Shown: positions 52,965 through 62,724, numbered from the stretch's first letter. The stretch is 64,000 bases of DNA from Alphaproteobacteria bacterium (GCA_015062495.1 SUUN01000001.1:161069-225068); one strand, 5' to 3'. The notes: generated by a model from the letters alone, not told the origin. Numbers and translations: made by a program.

Positions 52965-54209
52965 ATGGTCAAAATGCAAGCAGAAAATAAAAAAAGTAAT
53001 ATTAAAACACTATCTTTTGGATGTCGGCTGAACGCGCTGGAATCAGAAAAGATTCAAAATATGTTAAGCCCGCACGTAAATACGGCCATTGTTATTAATA
53101 CCTGTGCCGTCACAGCCGAAGCCGAACGCCAATCAGGCCAAGCCGTACGACGCATAGCGCGCGAAAATCCAAACGCACCGCTGTTTGTGACGGGATGTGC
53201 GGCGACACGCAATCCAGAACTGTTTGCGAAAATCCCGAACACAGTTGTGATTTCCAATGCCAACAAAATGAAATTAGACGAATATATCGGGGGTAAAATC
53301 GATATAAAAAAACCGGAAATCACAATATTTAATCAAGTTGACACAAGATTATCCAAGCAGTTTGTTCAGATTCAAAATGGTTGTAATCATAACTGTGCGT
53401 ACTGTATCACGCGTCAGTTACGTGGTGCGGCAGTATCATTTGAATACGCAGATATTTTAGCCGACGCACGGCGCGCCGTGGAAAATGGGTTTGGGGAAAT
53501 CGTGCTGACGGGGGTAGATTTGGCATCCTATGTCAAGAAAGATGGCGACCAGGTTTGTTTGATTTCAGATTTATGCAAACGTCTGTTGGCGGATGTGCCG
53601 GGGATTGAACGGTTGCGTCTGTCATCGGTTGACCCGGCGGTGCCGGACATTGACAATGTCATTGATTTGATTTTAAGCGACAAACGCATGATGCCGCATC
53701 TGCACTTTTCTATGCAGTCGGGGTCGGATACGATATTAAAGTCTATGGGTCGGCGACATACGGCGCAACGGGTGCGTAATTTGGTAAAGCGTGGCATGGG
53801 GAAAATTACATTTAGTTGGGATATTATTTGCGGATTTCCGGGCGAATCAGAGGAATTGTTCCAAGAAACGTTGGATTTAGTGCATGAAACCAAACCGATT
53901 AAGATTCACGCTTTTCCATTTTCCCCCCGACCGGGAACACCAGCCGCCGATATGCCAAATCAGGTAAATCGCGCAATTTCCAAAGAACGCGTACGCACAA
54001 TAAATGACGTTGCGAACGCAAACCGTGCGGAATTTATGCAGGAACAAATTGGCAAGACAGTCCAGGTTTTAATGGAAGAAAACAATATCGCCCGTTGCCC
54101 ACACGACATTGCCGTGAAAATTGATGGGTGTGCAATTGCGCCACGCACAATTTGCGATGTGAAATTAATCGATGTTGCGGATGATTATTTTATTGGCATT
54201 ATGATTTAG
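52965..54209 (+). CDS. mtaB: tRNA t6A37 methylthiotransferase MtaB-like (radical SAM)
   Basis: A 414-residue enzyme that adds a methylthio group to t6A37 of tRNAs reading ANN codons. The N-terminal UPF0004 domain holds three cluster cysteines (GCRLNALESE, NTCAVTAEAERQ, VTGCAATR), the radical SAM core has CNHNCAYC with the CxxxCxxC motif, and a C-terminal TRAM-like domain (about 355-414). The NTCAVT and short N-terminal domain favour MtaB over MiaB or RimO. It leads the run mtaB, dacA, holB, tatD. The start may be nine bases downstream. Confidence 0.9.
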   Translation: MVKMQAENKKSNIKTLSFGCRLNALESEKIQNMLSPHVNTAIVINTCAVTAEAERQSGQAVRRIARENPNAPLFVTGCAATRNPELFAKIPNTVVISNANKMKLDEYIGGKIDIKKPEITIFNQVDTRLSKQFVQIQNGCNHNCAYCITRQLRGAAVSFEYADILADARRAVENGFGEIVLTGVDLASYVKKDGDQVCLISDLCKRLLADVPGIERLRLSSVDPAVPDIDNVIDLILSDKRMMPHLHFSMQSGSDTILKSMGRRHTAQRVRNLVKRGMGKITFSWDIICGFPGESEELFQETLDLVHETKPIKIHAFPFSPRPGTPAADMPNQVNRAISKERVRTINDVANANRAEFMQEQIGKTVQVLMEENNIARCPHDIAVKIDGCAIAPRTICDVKLIDVADDYFIGIMI

Positions 54210-54228
54210 AATTGTTAATATCAAAACC

Positions 54229-55407
54229 ATGAAAAAGAAATTATTTGCTTTATTTTTAATACTGATTATGGGCGCGGCAAATGCCGCAGAATTCAAGACC
54301 AAGGCGAAGTCTGCATTTCTGATTGACTATGATTCAGGGGTGGAAATTGTCGCTAAAAATGCAGACACACTGATGCCGCCATCTTCGATGATTAAATTGA
54401 TGACGCTGGCGGTGTTGTTTGATGAATTAAAGGCAGGCAATATCACAATGGATACGCGATTTCCGGTTGGGGAAAATGCGGACTATAACCGACCAGAGTG
54501 GTATCCAGCCAGTAAGATTTGCCTGGTCGCAGGACAGACGATTAGTGTGCGTGATTTGGTGCTGGGACTGATTGTGCTGTCGGGGGGCGACGCATCGGTT
54601 GTTGTGGCCGAACAATTGGCCGGGTCTGAGATGGCATTCACTGCAAAAATGACCGAAAAAGCACGCAGTATTGGAATGGAACAGTCCACGTTTGGTAATG
54701 CAAGTGGCCTGCCCGATCCGAATAATTTAATGACCAGTCGCGAATTGGCGATATTGGCAGAACATCTGATATCAGATTATCCAGACATTTATCCAATGTT
54801 TGCAACAAAACGGTTTGAATTTAAAGAACACAAAACCGATTGGTGTCGCGAATGGGGGCGAACACACACATTGAACTATAATAAATTATTGTTCAATATG
54901 CGTGGCGCAGACGGCATGAAAACAGGTCACACAAGTGACGGCGGATATGGCATGGTTGCCAGTGCCAAGGTTGGTGGGCGTCGCCTGATTGGTGTTATCA
55001 ACGGATTCCGCGGCAAAGGGCACGATGCATTGGCGGGCGAAATGAAAAAGTTGTTGGAATTTGGATTTGCGAATACAGTCAGCAAGGTATTCTATCAACC
55101 TGATGATGTAGTCACAGAAATTCCAGTTTGGTACGGTCGCAAAAAAACGGTAGAGGCAACCGTAGCAAAACCGTTTGCAATAACAGTAGATAAAGAAGTC
55201 GGGATTAAGAATGTTCGCGTCCTGGCGCGTTTTAACGAGCCAGTGACCGCCCCAATACAGGCAGGCGATGAAATTGGACAACTGATTGCCGAACAAAATG
55301 GACGCGTTATCGCCAGTGCGCCATTGGTTGCAAAAGATAAAGTCAGCAAGACACAATTCTTGGGGCGCGCGTTCAAAAATATCAAGGTAATATTTGGATG
55401 GGAATAA
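54229..55407 (+). CDS. dacA: D-alanyl-D-alanine carboxypeptidase (S11, DacA/PBP5-like) with altered SxN motif
   Basis: A 392-residue periplasmic enzyme trimming stem peptides of peptidoglycan. Signal peptide 1-19 (cut after ANA). The nucleophile motif is S53-M-I-K56 and the third motif K231-T-G233 in MKTGHTSDGGYG. The second motif, normally S-x-N, reads S118-G-G120 (LSGGDASVV), so the conserved Asn is missing, which may weaken activity or change specificity. The C-terminal PBP5-type domain (about 285-370) and a weak amphipathic tail (AFKNIKVIFGWE) for membrane contact follow. Confidence 0.92.
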   Translation: MKKKLFALFLILIMGAANAAEFKTKAKSAFLIDYDSGVEIVAKNADTLMPPSSMIKLMTLAVLFDELKAGNITMDTRFPVGENADYNRPEWYPASKICLVAGQTISVRDLVLGLIVLSGGDASVVVAEQLAGSEMAFTAKMTEKARSIGMEQSTFGNASGLPDPNNLMTSRELAILAEHLISDYPDIYPMFATKRFEFKEHKTDWCREWGRTHTLNYNKLLFNMRGADGMKTGHTSDGGYGMVASAKVGGRRLIGVINGFRGKGHDALAGEMKKLLEFGFANTVSKVFYQPDDVVTEIPVWYGRKKTVEATVAKPFAITVDKEVGIKNVRVLARFNEPVTAPIQAGDEIGQLIAEQNGRVIASAPLVAKDKVSKTQFLGRAFKNIKVIFGWE

Positions 55408-55410
55408 GAT

Positions 55411-56316
55411 ATGGCACCACGAAAAAAACCGGTAAATGAATATAACTTTCCACATCCGATGGATAACGAACACTTGGTCGGGCATGCGGATACACTGCGC
55501 AGTTTTATGAATGCGTGGGAACAACGCGACACACATCCAATTCATCCGGTATGGATGCTGACCGGACCGATGGGTATCGGCAAGGCAACATTGGCATACA
55601 AAATCGCAAAAATGGTTTATGGGAATGTTGGGGATTTCTTTATCGTGGATATCGACCGAAATATCGACAAAGACGGCAAACCCAAACCAGACGGCAAGGT
55701 GATTTCGGTCTATACCGTACGCGCAATGATTGACAAGATGCAGATGTCGTCTATGTCGGGGGATTGGCGCGTGATTTTGATTGACTCGGTCGATCAATTA
55801 AACACCGCGGCATCAAATGCGATATTAAAATTACTGGAAGAGCCACCCGCCAAGACATTGTTTTTGTTGGTGGTGCATCAATTGGCAAATGTGTTGCCGA
55901 CGGTGCGTTCGCGTGCACGTGTTGAAAAGATGCGACCACTGACCATTTCACAGTTGCGTGAATTGTGTGTAAAGTTTATTCCAGATGATGAAATCAGCAC
56001 AGAAACACTGAAACTGAGCAACGGCAGTTTTGGAAAGATTGCAAACTTGAAAAAATCAGGCGGGGATGTAATCTATGCGGAACTGATTGAAAAACTGGGC
56101 GACAAACGCACGACCAGTTCAGATATTATGGCAATATCACGAAAAATTGCGCCATATCCAGAACTGCATGGAATTTTGTTGGATGCAATTGCATACTTTG
56201 GATTGGCAGAGATGTATCCGGTGGCCACACGCGCAATCGCAGATGTCAAGAACGTATATCTGGAACCTGAGGTTGCGATATTTAAAATCATAATGGAAAT
56301 TAGAAAATGTTTATAG
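55411..56316 (+). CDS. holB: DNA polymerase III delta prime subunit
   Basis: A 301-residue clamp-loader subunit. The N-terminal AAA+ region has Walker A-like GPMGIGKAT (52-60), a DSVDQLNTAASNAILKLLEEPP stretch (Walker B region and conserved LLKxLEEPP) and the SRC-type motif reading VRSRARV without the Cys. The zinc-binding cysteines of many delta prime proteins are absent. It starts 4 nt after the dacA stop and overlaps tatD by 10 nt; the holB-tatD pair is common in bacteria. Confidence 0.93.
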   Translation: MAPRKKPVNEYNFPHPMDNEHLVGHADTLRSFMNAWEQRDTHPIHPVWMLTGPMGIGKATLAYKIAKMVYGNVGDFFIVDIDRNIDKDGKPKPDGKVISVYTVRAMIDKMQMSSMSGDWRVILIDSVDQLNTAASNAILKLLEEPPAKTLFLLVVHQLANVLPTVRSRARVEKMRPLTISQLRELCVKFIPDDEISTETLKLSNGSFGKIANLKKSGGDVIYAELIEKLGDKRTTSSDIMAISRKIAPYPELHGILLDAIAYFGLAEMYPVATRAIADVKNVYLEPEVAIFKIIMEIRKCL

Positions 56317-57059
56317 ATACACATTGTCATCTGACGGATAAATATGCGGACGGTACAGATGGCGTTATTGCACATGCAATGGATAATGGCGTTGGTGTGA
56401 TGATTTGTCCCACCGCAGATCCGACCGATATTCCGGCGGCATTAAAACTGGCCGAAACGTACGATAATATATTTTGCACAATTGGAATACATCCAGAATA
56501 CGCAGATGTGGATGCAACAAAATACCTGACGGATTCTGTTATGACCCATTCGCGTGTTGTTGGCGTTGGTGAAATCGGATTGGACTATCACTATAATTCA
56601 GACAATCGCAATCAACAAATTAAATTGTTTGAACAGCAGTTGGAAATTGCAAAAAAATACGCCCTGCCCGTGGCGATACATACGCGCGAAGCCGAAGAAG
56701 ACACAGCCGCAATTTTAACGGGCGATGTAGGTGGCGTTATGCACTGCTTTACCAGTTCGTGGGATTTGGCGAAAAAGATGCTGGACCGTGGTTTTATGTT
56801 TTCCGCCAGTGGAATTTTGACATTCAAAAATGCAGACGAAATTCGCGAAACTTTTTCGAAAATTCCAATTGACCGAATTGTTATTGAAACAGATGCGCCA
56901 TACTGCGCGCCTGTGCCATATCGCGGCAAGGTTTGCGAACCTGCGATGGTAATCGAGACGGCGCGGGTTTTGTCCCAGATACACGGCATATCAATGGACG
57001 AATTGGAAACAACATTGGTGGACAATGTAAAAAAATTATATCCAAAAATTCAAATATAA
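56307..57059 (+). CDS. tatD: TatD-family metal-dependent hydrolase
   Basis: A 250-residue TIM-barrel hydrolase with 3'-5' DNase activity in the family. Metal ligands are visible in IDTHCHL (H6, H8), GEIGLDYHY (E, D), IHTREAEED (H), GVMHCFTSS (H) and IETDAPYCAP (D). The start overlaps holB by 10 nt in another frame. The gene ends the mtaB-dacA-holB-tatD unit with a terminator just downstream. Known roles include DNA repair and oxidative DNA damage response. Confidence 0.95.
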   Translation: MFIDTHCHLTDKYADGTDGVIAHAMDNGVGVMICPTADPTDIPAALKLAETYDNIFCTIGIHPEYADVDATKYLTDSVMTHSRVVGVGEIGLDYHYNSDNRNQQIKLFEQQLEIAKKYALPVAIHTREAEEDTAAILTGDVGGVMHCFTSSWDLAKKMLDRGFMFSASGILTFKNADEIRETFSKIPIDRIVIETDAPYCAPVPYRGKVCEPAMVIETARVLSQIHGISMDELETTLVDNVKKLYPKIQI

Positions 57060-57071
57060 TATACGAATAAA

Positions 57072-57097
57072 AAAATCCCCGGATGGGGGATTTTTTA
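57072..57097. terminator. Terminator after tatD
   Basis: Hairpin AATCCCC-ggatg-GGGGATT with A and T runs; the convergent minus-strand gene also ends here. Confidence 0.85.
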
Positions 57098-57664
57098 TTT
57101 CTTGCGATAGGTTGCAACCTCGACAAACATGATGTGAACCTGGCGTTCCACGTCACGTCTTTTCTGTTGGGCGGCTATGCGTTCACGCTTTTTGCGATCG
57201 GCGACCGTTTTTTGGGTTCGTGGTTGCGCATTCATACGACGTTCAGCCTGGTACAATTCCAGACCACGGATGTATGAATTATTTTCATACAGGGCATCTT
57301 TTAGTATTTTTTGTGCACGATTTTTAGAACGTTTTGGGCCATTCTGGCAATATTCCGACAGATAAACAGCAATACGATTTACAAGCGCTTTGATAAATTG
57401 CAGGTTCGTCGAATTGGAATCATGTGAATCCAACAGGCGAATATATAACTTAGTTTGTTTGATGATGAATTTTTCTTTGTCTTCGTTCCATGGGTGTAAC
57501 GTTTGCCATGCCAATTTCTTGGCCTCGATGGTTGGCAAATTACTGTCGCGTTTGCCCAGACCGAATTCCTTATAAAACTCTTCGGATATCCATGCGATAT
57601 ATTTCTTTAACGCGCGATCCGCCATTGTTTCGCCGTTTTTATCCATACGTGATTTTTTCTGCAT
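57095..57664 (-). CDS. Basic helical protein of unknown function
   Basis: A 189-residue Lys/Arg-rich protein with no membrane segment. The ribosome site AGGGGG lies 8 nt before the ATG, fixing the start. The C-terminal third (about 130-189) is strongly basic and helical (ERRMNAQPRTQKTVADRKK), suggesting binding to nucleic acid or acidic lipids, but no known domain is visible. Its 3' end overlaps a bidirectional terminator. Confidence 0.7.
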   Translation of the reverse strand: MQKKSRMDKNGETMADRALKKYIAWISEEFYKEFGLGKRDSNLPTIEAKKLAWQTLHPWNEDKEKFIIKQTKLYIRLLDSHDSNSTNLQFIKALVNRIAVYLSEYCQNGPKRSKNRAQKILKDALYENNSYIRGLELYQAERRMNAQPRTQKTVADRKKRERIAAQQKRRDVERQVHIMFVEVATYRKK

Positions 57665-57730
57665 ATTTGCCCCCTGGTTTGTTTTACCAGTGTAAATATA
57701 GCCAAAATAAATTGTTTGTCAACAAAAAGA

Positions 57731-58483
57731 TTATTTTCTTTTCGCTTTTCGTTTCTGCATAACGTGGTATTCCAGCTGTATTGCCGTACCAATACCAGAT
57801 TCATGCATTTTTTTGGAAAAAGCGGTACAGTTATGAAATTCTGTTTCCAGTGTGCCCCAGCCCGAATATTCCCAATCAATCAATCCAACAATGTTCATTG
57901 TACGCGGGTCTACTATAATGTTGTTGCAGATGTCATTGTGATTCCAACCGTCGCCATCACCGTTTTTCAAATCAGCCAATTCGACAGGGTCGGCATTATG
58001 CATTGCATTAATAAATTCAGCCAATTGTTTTCCCCAACGCCAGCCATTCTTGGTAATTGTGCGCAGGGACATACGGTTTAGATTCTTGCCTGGGATAAAA
58101 TTATATTTATAAAAGGTATATCCACAGGATTCAATAATATCAATTTTTGGAATACGAATTGGAACAATTGGCCCAAAGGCGTCTGTTATACGCTTTTCCC
58201 GCATGATTTTTTCAATGGGGATATCCTTGTCATAATATTTGCGGATTTTGCAAACATATTTATTGTTCACAATAAAATCAATATTCCACCCACCCTTAAT
58301 CACGCGAATATGCCGGAATTCGTTGTGTGGCAAAGCCGCCCTGAGTGCGCGGAATTTTTTACGATAATCGTACAGTTCTTTGCGTCGGATGGTATTGCGC
58401 CATTTGCGCACTGGAATAAAATGCACCAGGAAATCATAAATCTCAAAATATAAACGCCACAACACTTTACAAACCCTTGCCAA
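57731..58483 (-). CDS. APH-fold phosphotransferase, probably glycan or LPS related
   Basis: A 250-residue kinase-fold protein. The catalytic loop is WNHNDICNNIIVD and the metal site GLIDWEYSGWG, both classic for the aminoglycoside-phosphotransferase/choline-kinase fold. The N-terminal 45 residues (YDFLVHFIPVRKWRNTIRRKELYDYRKK) resemble the basic leader seen on many LPS and capsule sugar-transfer proteins. It is the third such kinase fold in the window, but diverged from the tandem pair at 49941-51552. Substrate unknown. Confidence 0.75.
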   Translation of the reverse strand: MARVCKVLWRLYFEIYDFLVHFIPVRKWRNTIRRKELYDYRKKFRALRAALPHNEFRHIRVIKGGWNIDFIVNNKYVCKIRKYYDKDIPIEKIMREKRITDAFGPIVPIRIPKIDIIESCGYTFYKYNFIPGKNLNRMSLRTITKNGWRWGKQLAEFINAMHNADPVELADLKNGDGDGWNHNDICNNIIVDPRTMNIVGLIDWEYSGWGTLETEFHNCTAFSKKMHESGIGTAIQLEYHVMQKRKAKRK

Positions 58484-58531
58484 ATTTATGCCATAAATGG
58501 TATTGAAAAAAATGAAAAAAACAAGTACTTT

Positions 58532-60730
58532 ATGAATATGTTTAATTCAGGCACGGTTGTAAAGGTTTTAATATCTAATATTCCAAACGGCGGATACGAT
58601 TATCGTTTAACCGCACCGGCGGATATTGGCACTTTTGTATCTGTGCGCGTTATGAACCGGCCATGCGTCGGGGTCGTGTGGGGCATAGGCGACAGTAATT
58701 TGCCAGATGAAAAAATTCGCGACGTGTCCGTTGTTCATGACGCGAAATTGAATATAACTGATTTACAGTGGATCAAGCGGATGGCCGACTGGACACTGAT
58801 TCCGGCTGGGATGGTGTTACGGTTGATTATCAATATACCAGATGCGTTTTCACCCCCACGGATGGAGGCATTGTATTCTTTTAACTTTGACAGTGATACA
58901 CGTATGACACAAAATCGGATGGCGGTAATGGATGCATTTTCGTCGAACGACAACGATCCGATGACCGTGTCTGATATTCAAAATATAGCGCGCGTATCCG
59001 CCGCCGTTGTGCGAACCATGATAAAAAACGGCACATTGATATCCGCCGGGGAACAGGTAAAAGCAAAACAATTTGAACCCTGTGTTTATCAAGATTCTGG
59101 GGATATCGTATTAAATAGCGAACAGCAAAATGCCGCCGATGTAATTGGATGCGCAATCGAAAATGGCGGTTTTTCAGTACACCTGTTGGATGGAATCACA
59201 GGCAGTGGCAAAACCCAGGTATATTTTGACGCCGCGTGGCGCGCGTATAAAAAAGGCAAGTCAGTATTGCTGATGATGCCGGAAATTGCACTGACCGCGC
59301 AGTTTATGTCGCGATTTGAATCACGATTTGGCGCACCGCCTGTTGTTTGGCACAGCAATCTGACCGCAGCGCGACGACGCGATATTTGGCACGGGGTTTT
59401 AAGTGGTAAAATTAAAATGGTGGTGGGAACGCGCAGTGCGTTGTTTTTGCCATGGGGGGATTTAGGCCTGGTCGTTATTGACGAAGAACACGACACGTCG
59501 TACAAACAGGAAGATATGGGGAACTATCATGCGCGCGATATGGCCATACTGCGTGCAAAAATTGCTGGATTTCCCGTTGTACTGGCCAGTGCGACACCTG
59601 CAGCCGAAACAATCGAAAACGTAAACATTGGCAAGTATACGCGCCTGAAATTAACATCACGATTTGGGGGCGCGCAAATGCCCACAATAACAACAATTGA
59701 TTTGCGCGAAAATCGACCGACACCATACACCGTGAACGACGCCGAACAAACTGGATTTTTATCTGCGCTAATGTGCGATGCTATATCAGAAACACTGGCC
59801 GCGGGGCAACAGGTAATGCTGTTTATAAACCGGCGGGGATTTGCACCAATTGTGCAGTGTAAAAAGTGCGGATGGACGGCGACATGTCCAGATTGCAGTG
59901 TTGGAATGACATATCATAAACGCGTTGGCAAATTATTGTGCCACATGTGTGGACGAACCGCGCCATTGGCCAAGGCGTGCCCAGAATGTGGCACAGACGT
60001 ATCGATGCGCGGGGTGGGATTGGAAAAAATCCAAGAAGAAGTTAACATGCGATTTCCAAATGCACGGACAGCGTTGGTTTCCAGCGACATTATTACATCG
60101 CGCCAGGCGTTGGAACGATTGGTGCACAAAATGGAAAATGGGGAAATCGATATTGTTATTGGTACGCAAATACTGGCCAAGGGGCATCATTTCCCCAATC
60201 TGACACTGGTGGGGGTTGTAGATGCGGATATGGGACTGTTTGGGACAGATTTTCGTGCCGCGGAACATACATTCCAACAATTATTCCAGGTTGCGGGACG
60301 TGCAGGACGCGGTTCAACCCCAGGACGCGTTTTAATGCAAACGTATCAACCCGATCATCCGGTTTTAACCGCGATTTGTTCAGGGGCACGCGACGAATTT
60401 ATGGCGGGCGACATGGCGGGGCGGCGGGCGGCAAAAATGCCACCATATGGGCAATTAATTGCGATTATCGTAGAAGGCGAACGTGAAGCCACACTGATGA
60501 AATACTGTAATGATTTAGCAGCGGCGGCACCGACACTGAACGGGGCAAAGATTATGGGGCCGATTGCCGCCCAGATTTATCAGATACGAAATTGGTACCG
60601 TATGCGATTCTTGGTCGCGGGGGGTGCGACGGCGGCATTGCAACCGGCGGTGGCACACTGGCTGGGCAAGGTTAAGCAACCTGCAAATATTCGCGTCAAG
60701 ATTGATGTAAACCCGATTAATTTTATGTGA
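58532..60730 (+). CDS. priA: Primosomal helicase PriA
   Basis: A 732-residue replication restart helicase. The N-terminal 3'-DNA-binding domain is short but present; Walker A is GITGSGKTQVYFDAAW (about 221-236); the DEAH-type box reads VVIDEEHDTSYKQ. The zinc domain has CKKCGWTATCPDC, CHMCG and CPECG, typical of PriA. The motifs TQILAKGHHFPNLTLVGVVDAD and QVAGRAGRG complete the motor. It loads DnaB at stalled forks. An ATG six bases further is an alternative start. No good ribosome site seen. Confidence 0.96.
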   Translation: MNMFNSGTVVKVLISNIPNGGYDYRLTAPADIGTFVSVRVMNRPCVGVVWGIGDSNLPDEKIRDVSVVHDAKLNITDLQWIKRMADWTLIPAGMVLRLIINIPDAFSPPRMEALYSFNFDSDTRMTQNRMAVMDAFSSNDNDPMTVSDIQNIARVSAAVVRTMIKNGTLISAGEQVKAKQFEPCVYQDSGDIVLNSEQQNAADVIGCAIENGGFSVHLLDGITGSGKTQVYFDAAWRAYKKGKSVLLMMPEIALTAQFMSRFESRFGAPPVVWHSNLTAARRRDIWHGVLSGKIKMVVGTRSALFLPWGDLGLVVIDEEHDTSYKQEDMGNYHARDMAILRAKIAGFPVVLASATPAAETIENVNIGKYTRLKLTSRFGGAQMPTITTIDLRENRPTPYTVNDAEQTGFLSALMCDAISETLAAGQQVMLFINRRGFAPIVQCKKCGWTATCPDCSVGMTYHKRVGKLLCHMCGRTAPLAKACPECGTDVSMRGVGLEKIQEEVNMRFPNARTALVSSDIITSRQALERLVHKMENGEIDIVIGTQILAKGHHFPNLTLVGVVDADMGLFGTDFRAAEHTFQQLFQVAGRAGRGSTPGRVLMQTYQPDHPVLTAICSGARDEFMAGDMAGRRAAKMPPYGQLIAIIVEGEREATLMKYCNDLAAAAPTLNGAKIMGPIAAQIYQIRNWYRMRFLVAGGATAALQPAVAHWLGKVKQPANIRVKIDVNPINFM

Positions 60731-60733
60731 ACA

Positions 60734-60762
60734 AAAAAATCCGCAATTATGCGGAATTTTTT
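60734..60762. terminator. Bidirectional terminator between priA and lpxB
   Basis: Hairpin AATCCGCA-att-TGCGGAATT with A/T runs, partly inside the lpxB end. Confidence 0.8.
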
Positions 60763-61886
60763 ATGCCGTCTGCAATCAACATGGCGGCATCACAATCGCC
60801 GGGACACCATAATTTATCGGCAGATTTCAAATCTGCAATCATACGTTCGCGTTTTGATGGGATTGTTAGTTGCTGAACCGCGTCAATGATATTATCGGTT
60901 GTTGCGGCCGGGCCCAAAAATTCAGGATACACCGTGCGCTGTAACAGGATGTTAACCAATGACACCCACTGTGTCTGAATTAACATACGGCCAATCCAGG
61001 TTGTGATTGCATTCATTTTATAAACCACAATTGTTGGCACGTGCAACATCGCCAATTCCGCCGAAACCGTACCGCTGGCCGCGATTGCAATATATGTTTT
61101 CGAATAAATATCATAGCGTTCGGACGCCGGAACAAGTGTTGGACGAACGCGCCAATCGGCGGTTTCATTACGGATGTATTCAGCCGTTGTTTCCACGGTT
61201 GGTATTACAAATTTATACCCCACATAGCCATCCCGCGCCAGACGATCGGCAACATCATGCATAAGTGGTAATAGTTTTTTTACTTCGGACATTCTGCTGC
61301 CTGGGACAAGGGTAATGATTTTTTCGGTCGTTTTTTTTGCGCGTTTATTCGCACCAATCAGCGCACCCGCAATCGGGTGGCCAACCGCAACCGTTTCCAG
61401 GCCGTGTTTGGTGAAATATGGTACTTCGAATTCAAAAAATGCATATAACTTATCAAATATTTTTGCGTATTTCTTGGCACGTCCGGGACGCCATGCCCAT
61501 ACCTGGGGGGCGACAACGTGATGAAATTTCATGCCATCTGCAATCAGTTTTTGACCCGCGGGGGATTTTCGAATCTGCTTAATCACGGACTTGATAAAAC
61601 CAGGGGCATCAATTGACACAACAACATCAGGTTTATTTTCAATAATCGCGTCGGCCGTCTGTTTAATGCGACGCGTCAATGTGCGGGCGTGCGCCAAAAC
61701 TTCGACAATGCCCATAACCGCCAGGTCAGACATCGGAAACAATGACCGCAACCCCGCCGCCGTCATATTTTCGCCACCAATGCCGATAAAATTGGTGTCT
61801 GGCATATTGGACATAATACGACCGCCCAGGACGTCACCTGATACTTCGCCGGCGATAATAAATACAGTCTGTTTTTTATTCTGCAT
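60747..61886 (-). CDS. lpxB: Lipid-A-disaccharide synthase
   Basis: A 379-residue glycosyltransferase that joins UDP-2,3-diacylglucosamine and lipid X during lipid A synthesis. The N-terminus FIIAGEVSGDVLGGRIM and the conserved segments IDAPGFIK, QVWAWRPGRAKK, PGSRMSEVKKLLP and ASGTVSAELAM are LpxB signatures. I choose the ATG at 61886, overlapping the lpxA stop by 11 nt; the frame stays open to a TTG at 61925. With LpxA it shows the cell makes an LPS-type outer membrane. Confidence 0.95.
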   Translation of the reverse strand: MQNKKQTVFIIAGEVSGDVLGGRIMSNMPDTNFIGIGGENMTAAGLRSLFPMSDLAVMGIVEVLAHARTLTRRIKQTADAIIENKPDVVVSIDAPGFIKSVIKQIRKSPAGQKLIADGMKFHHVVAPQVWAWRPGRAKKYAKIFDKLYAFFEFEVPYFTKHGLETVAVGHPIAGALIGANKRAKKTTEKIITLVPGSRMSEVKKLLPLMHDVADRLARDGYVGYKFVIPTVETTAEYIRNETADWRVRPTLVPASERYDIYSKTYIAIAASGTVSAELAMLHVPTIVVYKMNAITTWIGRMLIQTQWVSLVNILLQRTVYPEFLGPAATTDNIIDAVQQLTIPSKRERMIADLKSADKLWCPGDCDAAMLIADGIKNSA

Positions 61887-62676
61887 TTTTGGATGTGCCA
61901 ATTCCGCGCTTTGAACGATTTTCAATAAAGTCGATTGCGTCCATTGCGTATTTGTTATTCTTGACTTCCTTGCGTACTTTGGCCAGGCGTTCAGACACCG
62001 TGCCGTCGCCCCCGTTAAACACAGCGGAATATACGCTGTGGATGGCGTGCATATCTTCGTTTGTAAATCCGTGGCGCATTAATCCAACACGATTAATGGT
62101 TCGGTATACGGCGCGCGGACTGCCGTCATAAATGGCATATGGTAATACATCGTTACCAACGCCCGACATGCCACCAATAAACGCATTACGACCAATGCGT
62201 GCGAACTGCAAAACCATTGCGCCACCACTTATAATTGCGAAATCTTCAACCTCTACATGGCCGGCAAGTTGCACCAAGTTGGACATAACAACACTGTTAC
62301 CAACGCGACAGTCGTGCGCAACGTGCGCGTTAACCATAATCTGGCAATCATCGCCAATCACAGTTCCATCAGACGCAGGTGTGCCCGAATGAATGGTTGC
62401 ATATTCACGAATCTTGCAACGTTTGCCAATGCGGACACCGGTCATGGTGGCTTCGTCCTGCCACTTTAAATCCTGGCTCATTACGCCGACGACGGCAAAT
62501 GGATAGATAATAGAATCATCGCCGATGGACGTTTTCCCTTCGACAACAACATGTGAAACCAATTCGACGCGATCGCCCAAGACCACGTTCGCACCCACAA
62601 TGCAATATGGGCCAATTTTACAATCTGCGCCCAGTTTTGCGTCTGGATGAATAATTGCTGTTGGATGTATAGCCAT
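61876..62676 (-). CDS. lpxA: UDP-N-acetylglucosamine acyltransferase
   Basis: A 266-residue left-handed beta-helix enzyme that performs the first step of lipid A synthesis. Hexapeptide repeats start at IHPTAIIHPDAKLGADCKIG; the catalytic His lies in VNAHVAHDCRVGN and the acyl-chain ruler region follows. The C-terminal helical part (NRVGLMRHGFTNEDMHAIH) is typical. The upstream fabZ and lpxD are not in the window. The leader carries a hairpin and no clear ribosome site. lpxB follows with an overlap. Confidence 0.96.
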   Translation of the reverse strand: MAIHPTAIIHPDAKLGADCKIGPYCIVGANVVLGDRVELVSHVVVEGKTSIGDDSIIYPFAVVGVMSQDLKWQDEATMTGVRIGKRCKIREYATIHSGTPASDGTVIGDDCQIMVNAHVAHDCRVGNSVVMSNLVQLAGHVEVEDFAIISGGAMVLQFARIGRNAFIGGMSGVGNDVLPYAIYDGSPRAVYRTINRVGLMRHGFTNEDMHAIHSVYSAVFNGGDGTVSERLAKVRKEVKNNKYAMDAIDFIENRSKRGIGTSKNAE

Positions 62677-62681
62677 AATAA

Positions 62682-62724
62682 AACCCGTTTTTTTAATTAC
62701 TAACGGGTTGAATAATATATTATA
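62682..62724 (-). promoter_or_regulatory. lpxA -10 box and leader hairpin
   Basis: On the minus strand TATAAT (62724-62719) is followed by a hairpin AACCCGTT / AACGGGTT (62709-62682) that ends six bases before the lpxA ATG, with TTTTATT between. It may be the terminator of the upstream gene or a control element covering the ribosome entry site. Confidence 0.45.

Noticed and set aside
54229-56316. Long minus-strand frame (54886-55797) as a gene
   Set aside because: It lies opposite dacA and holB, both of which have intact family motifs.
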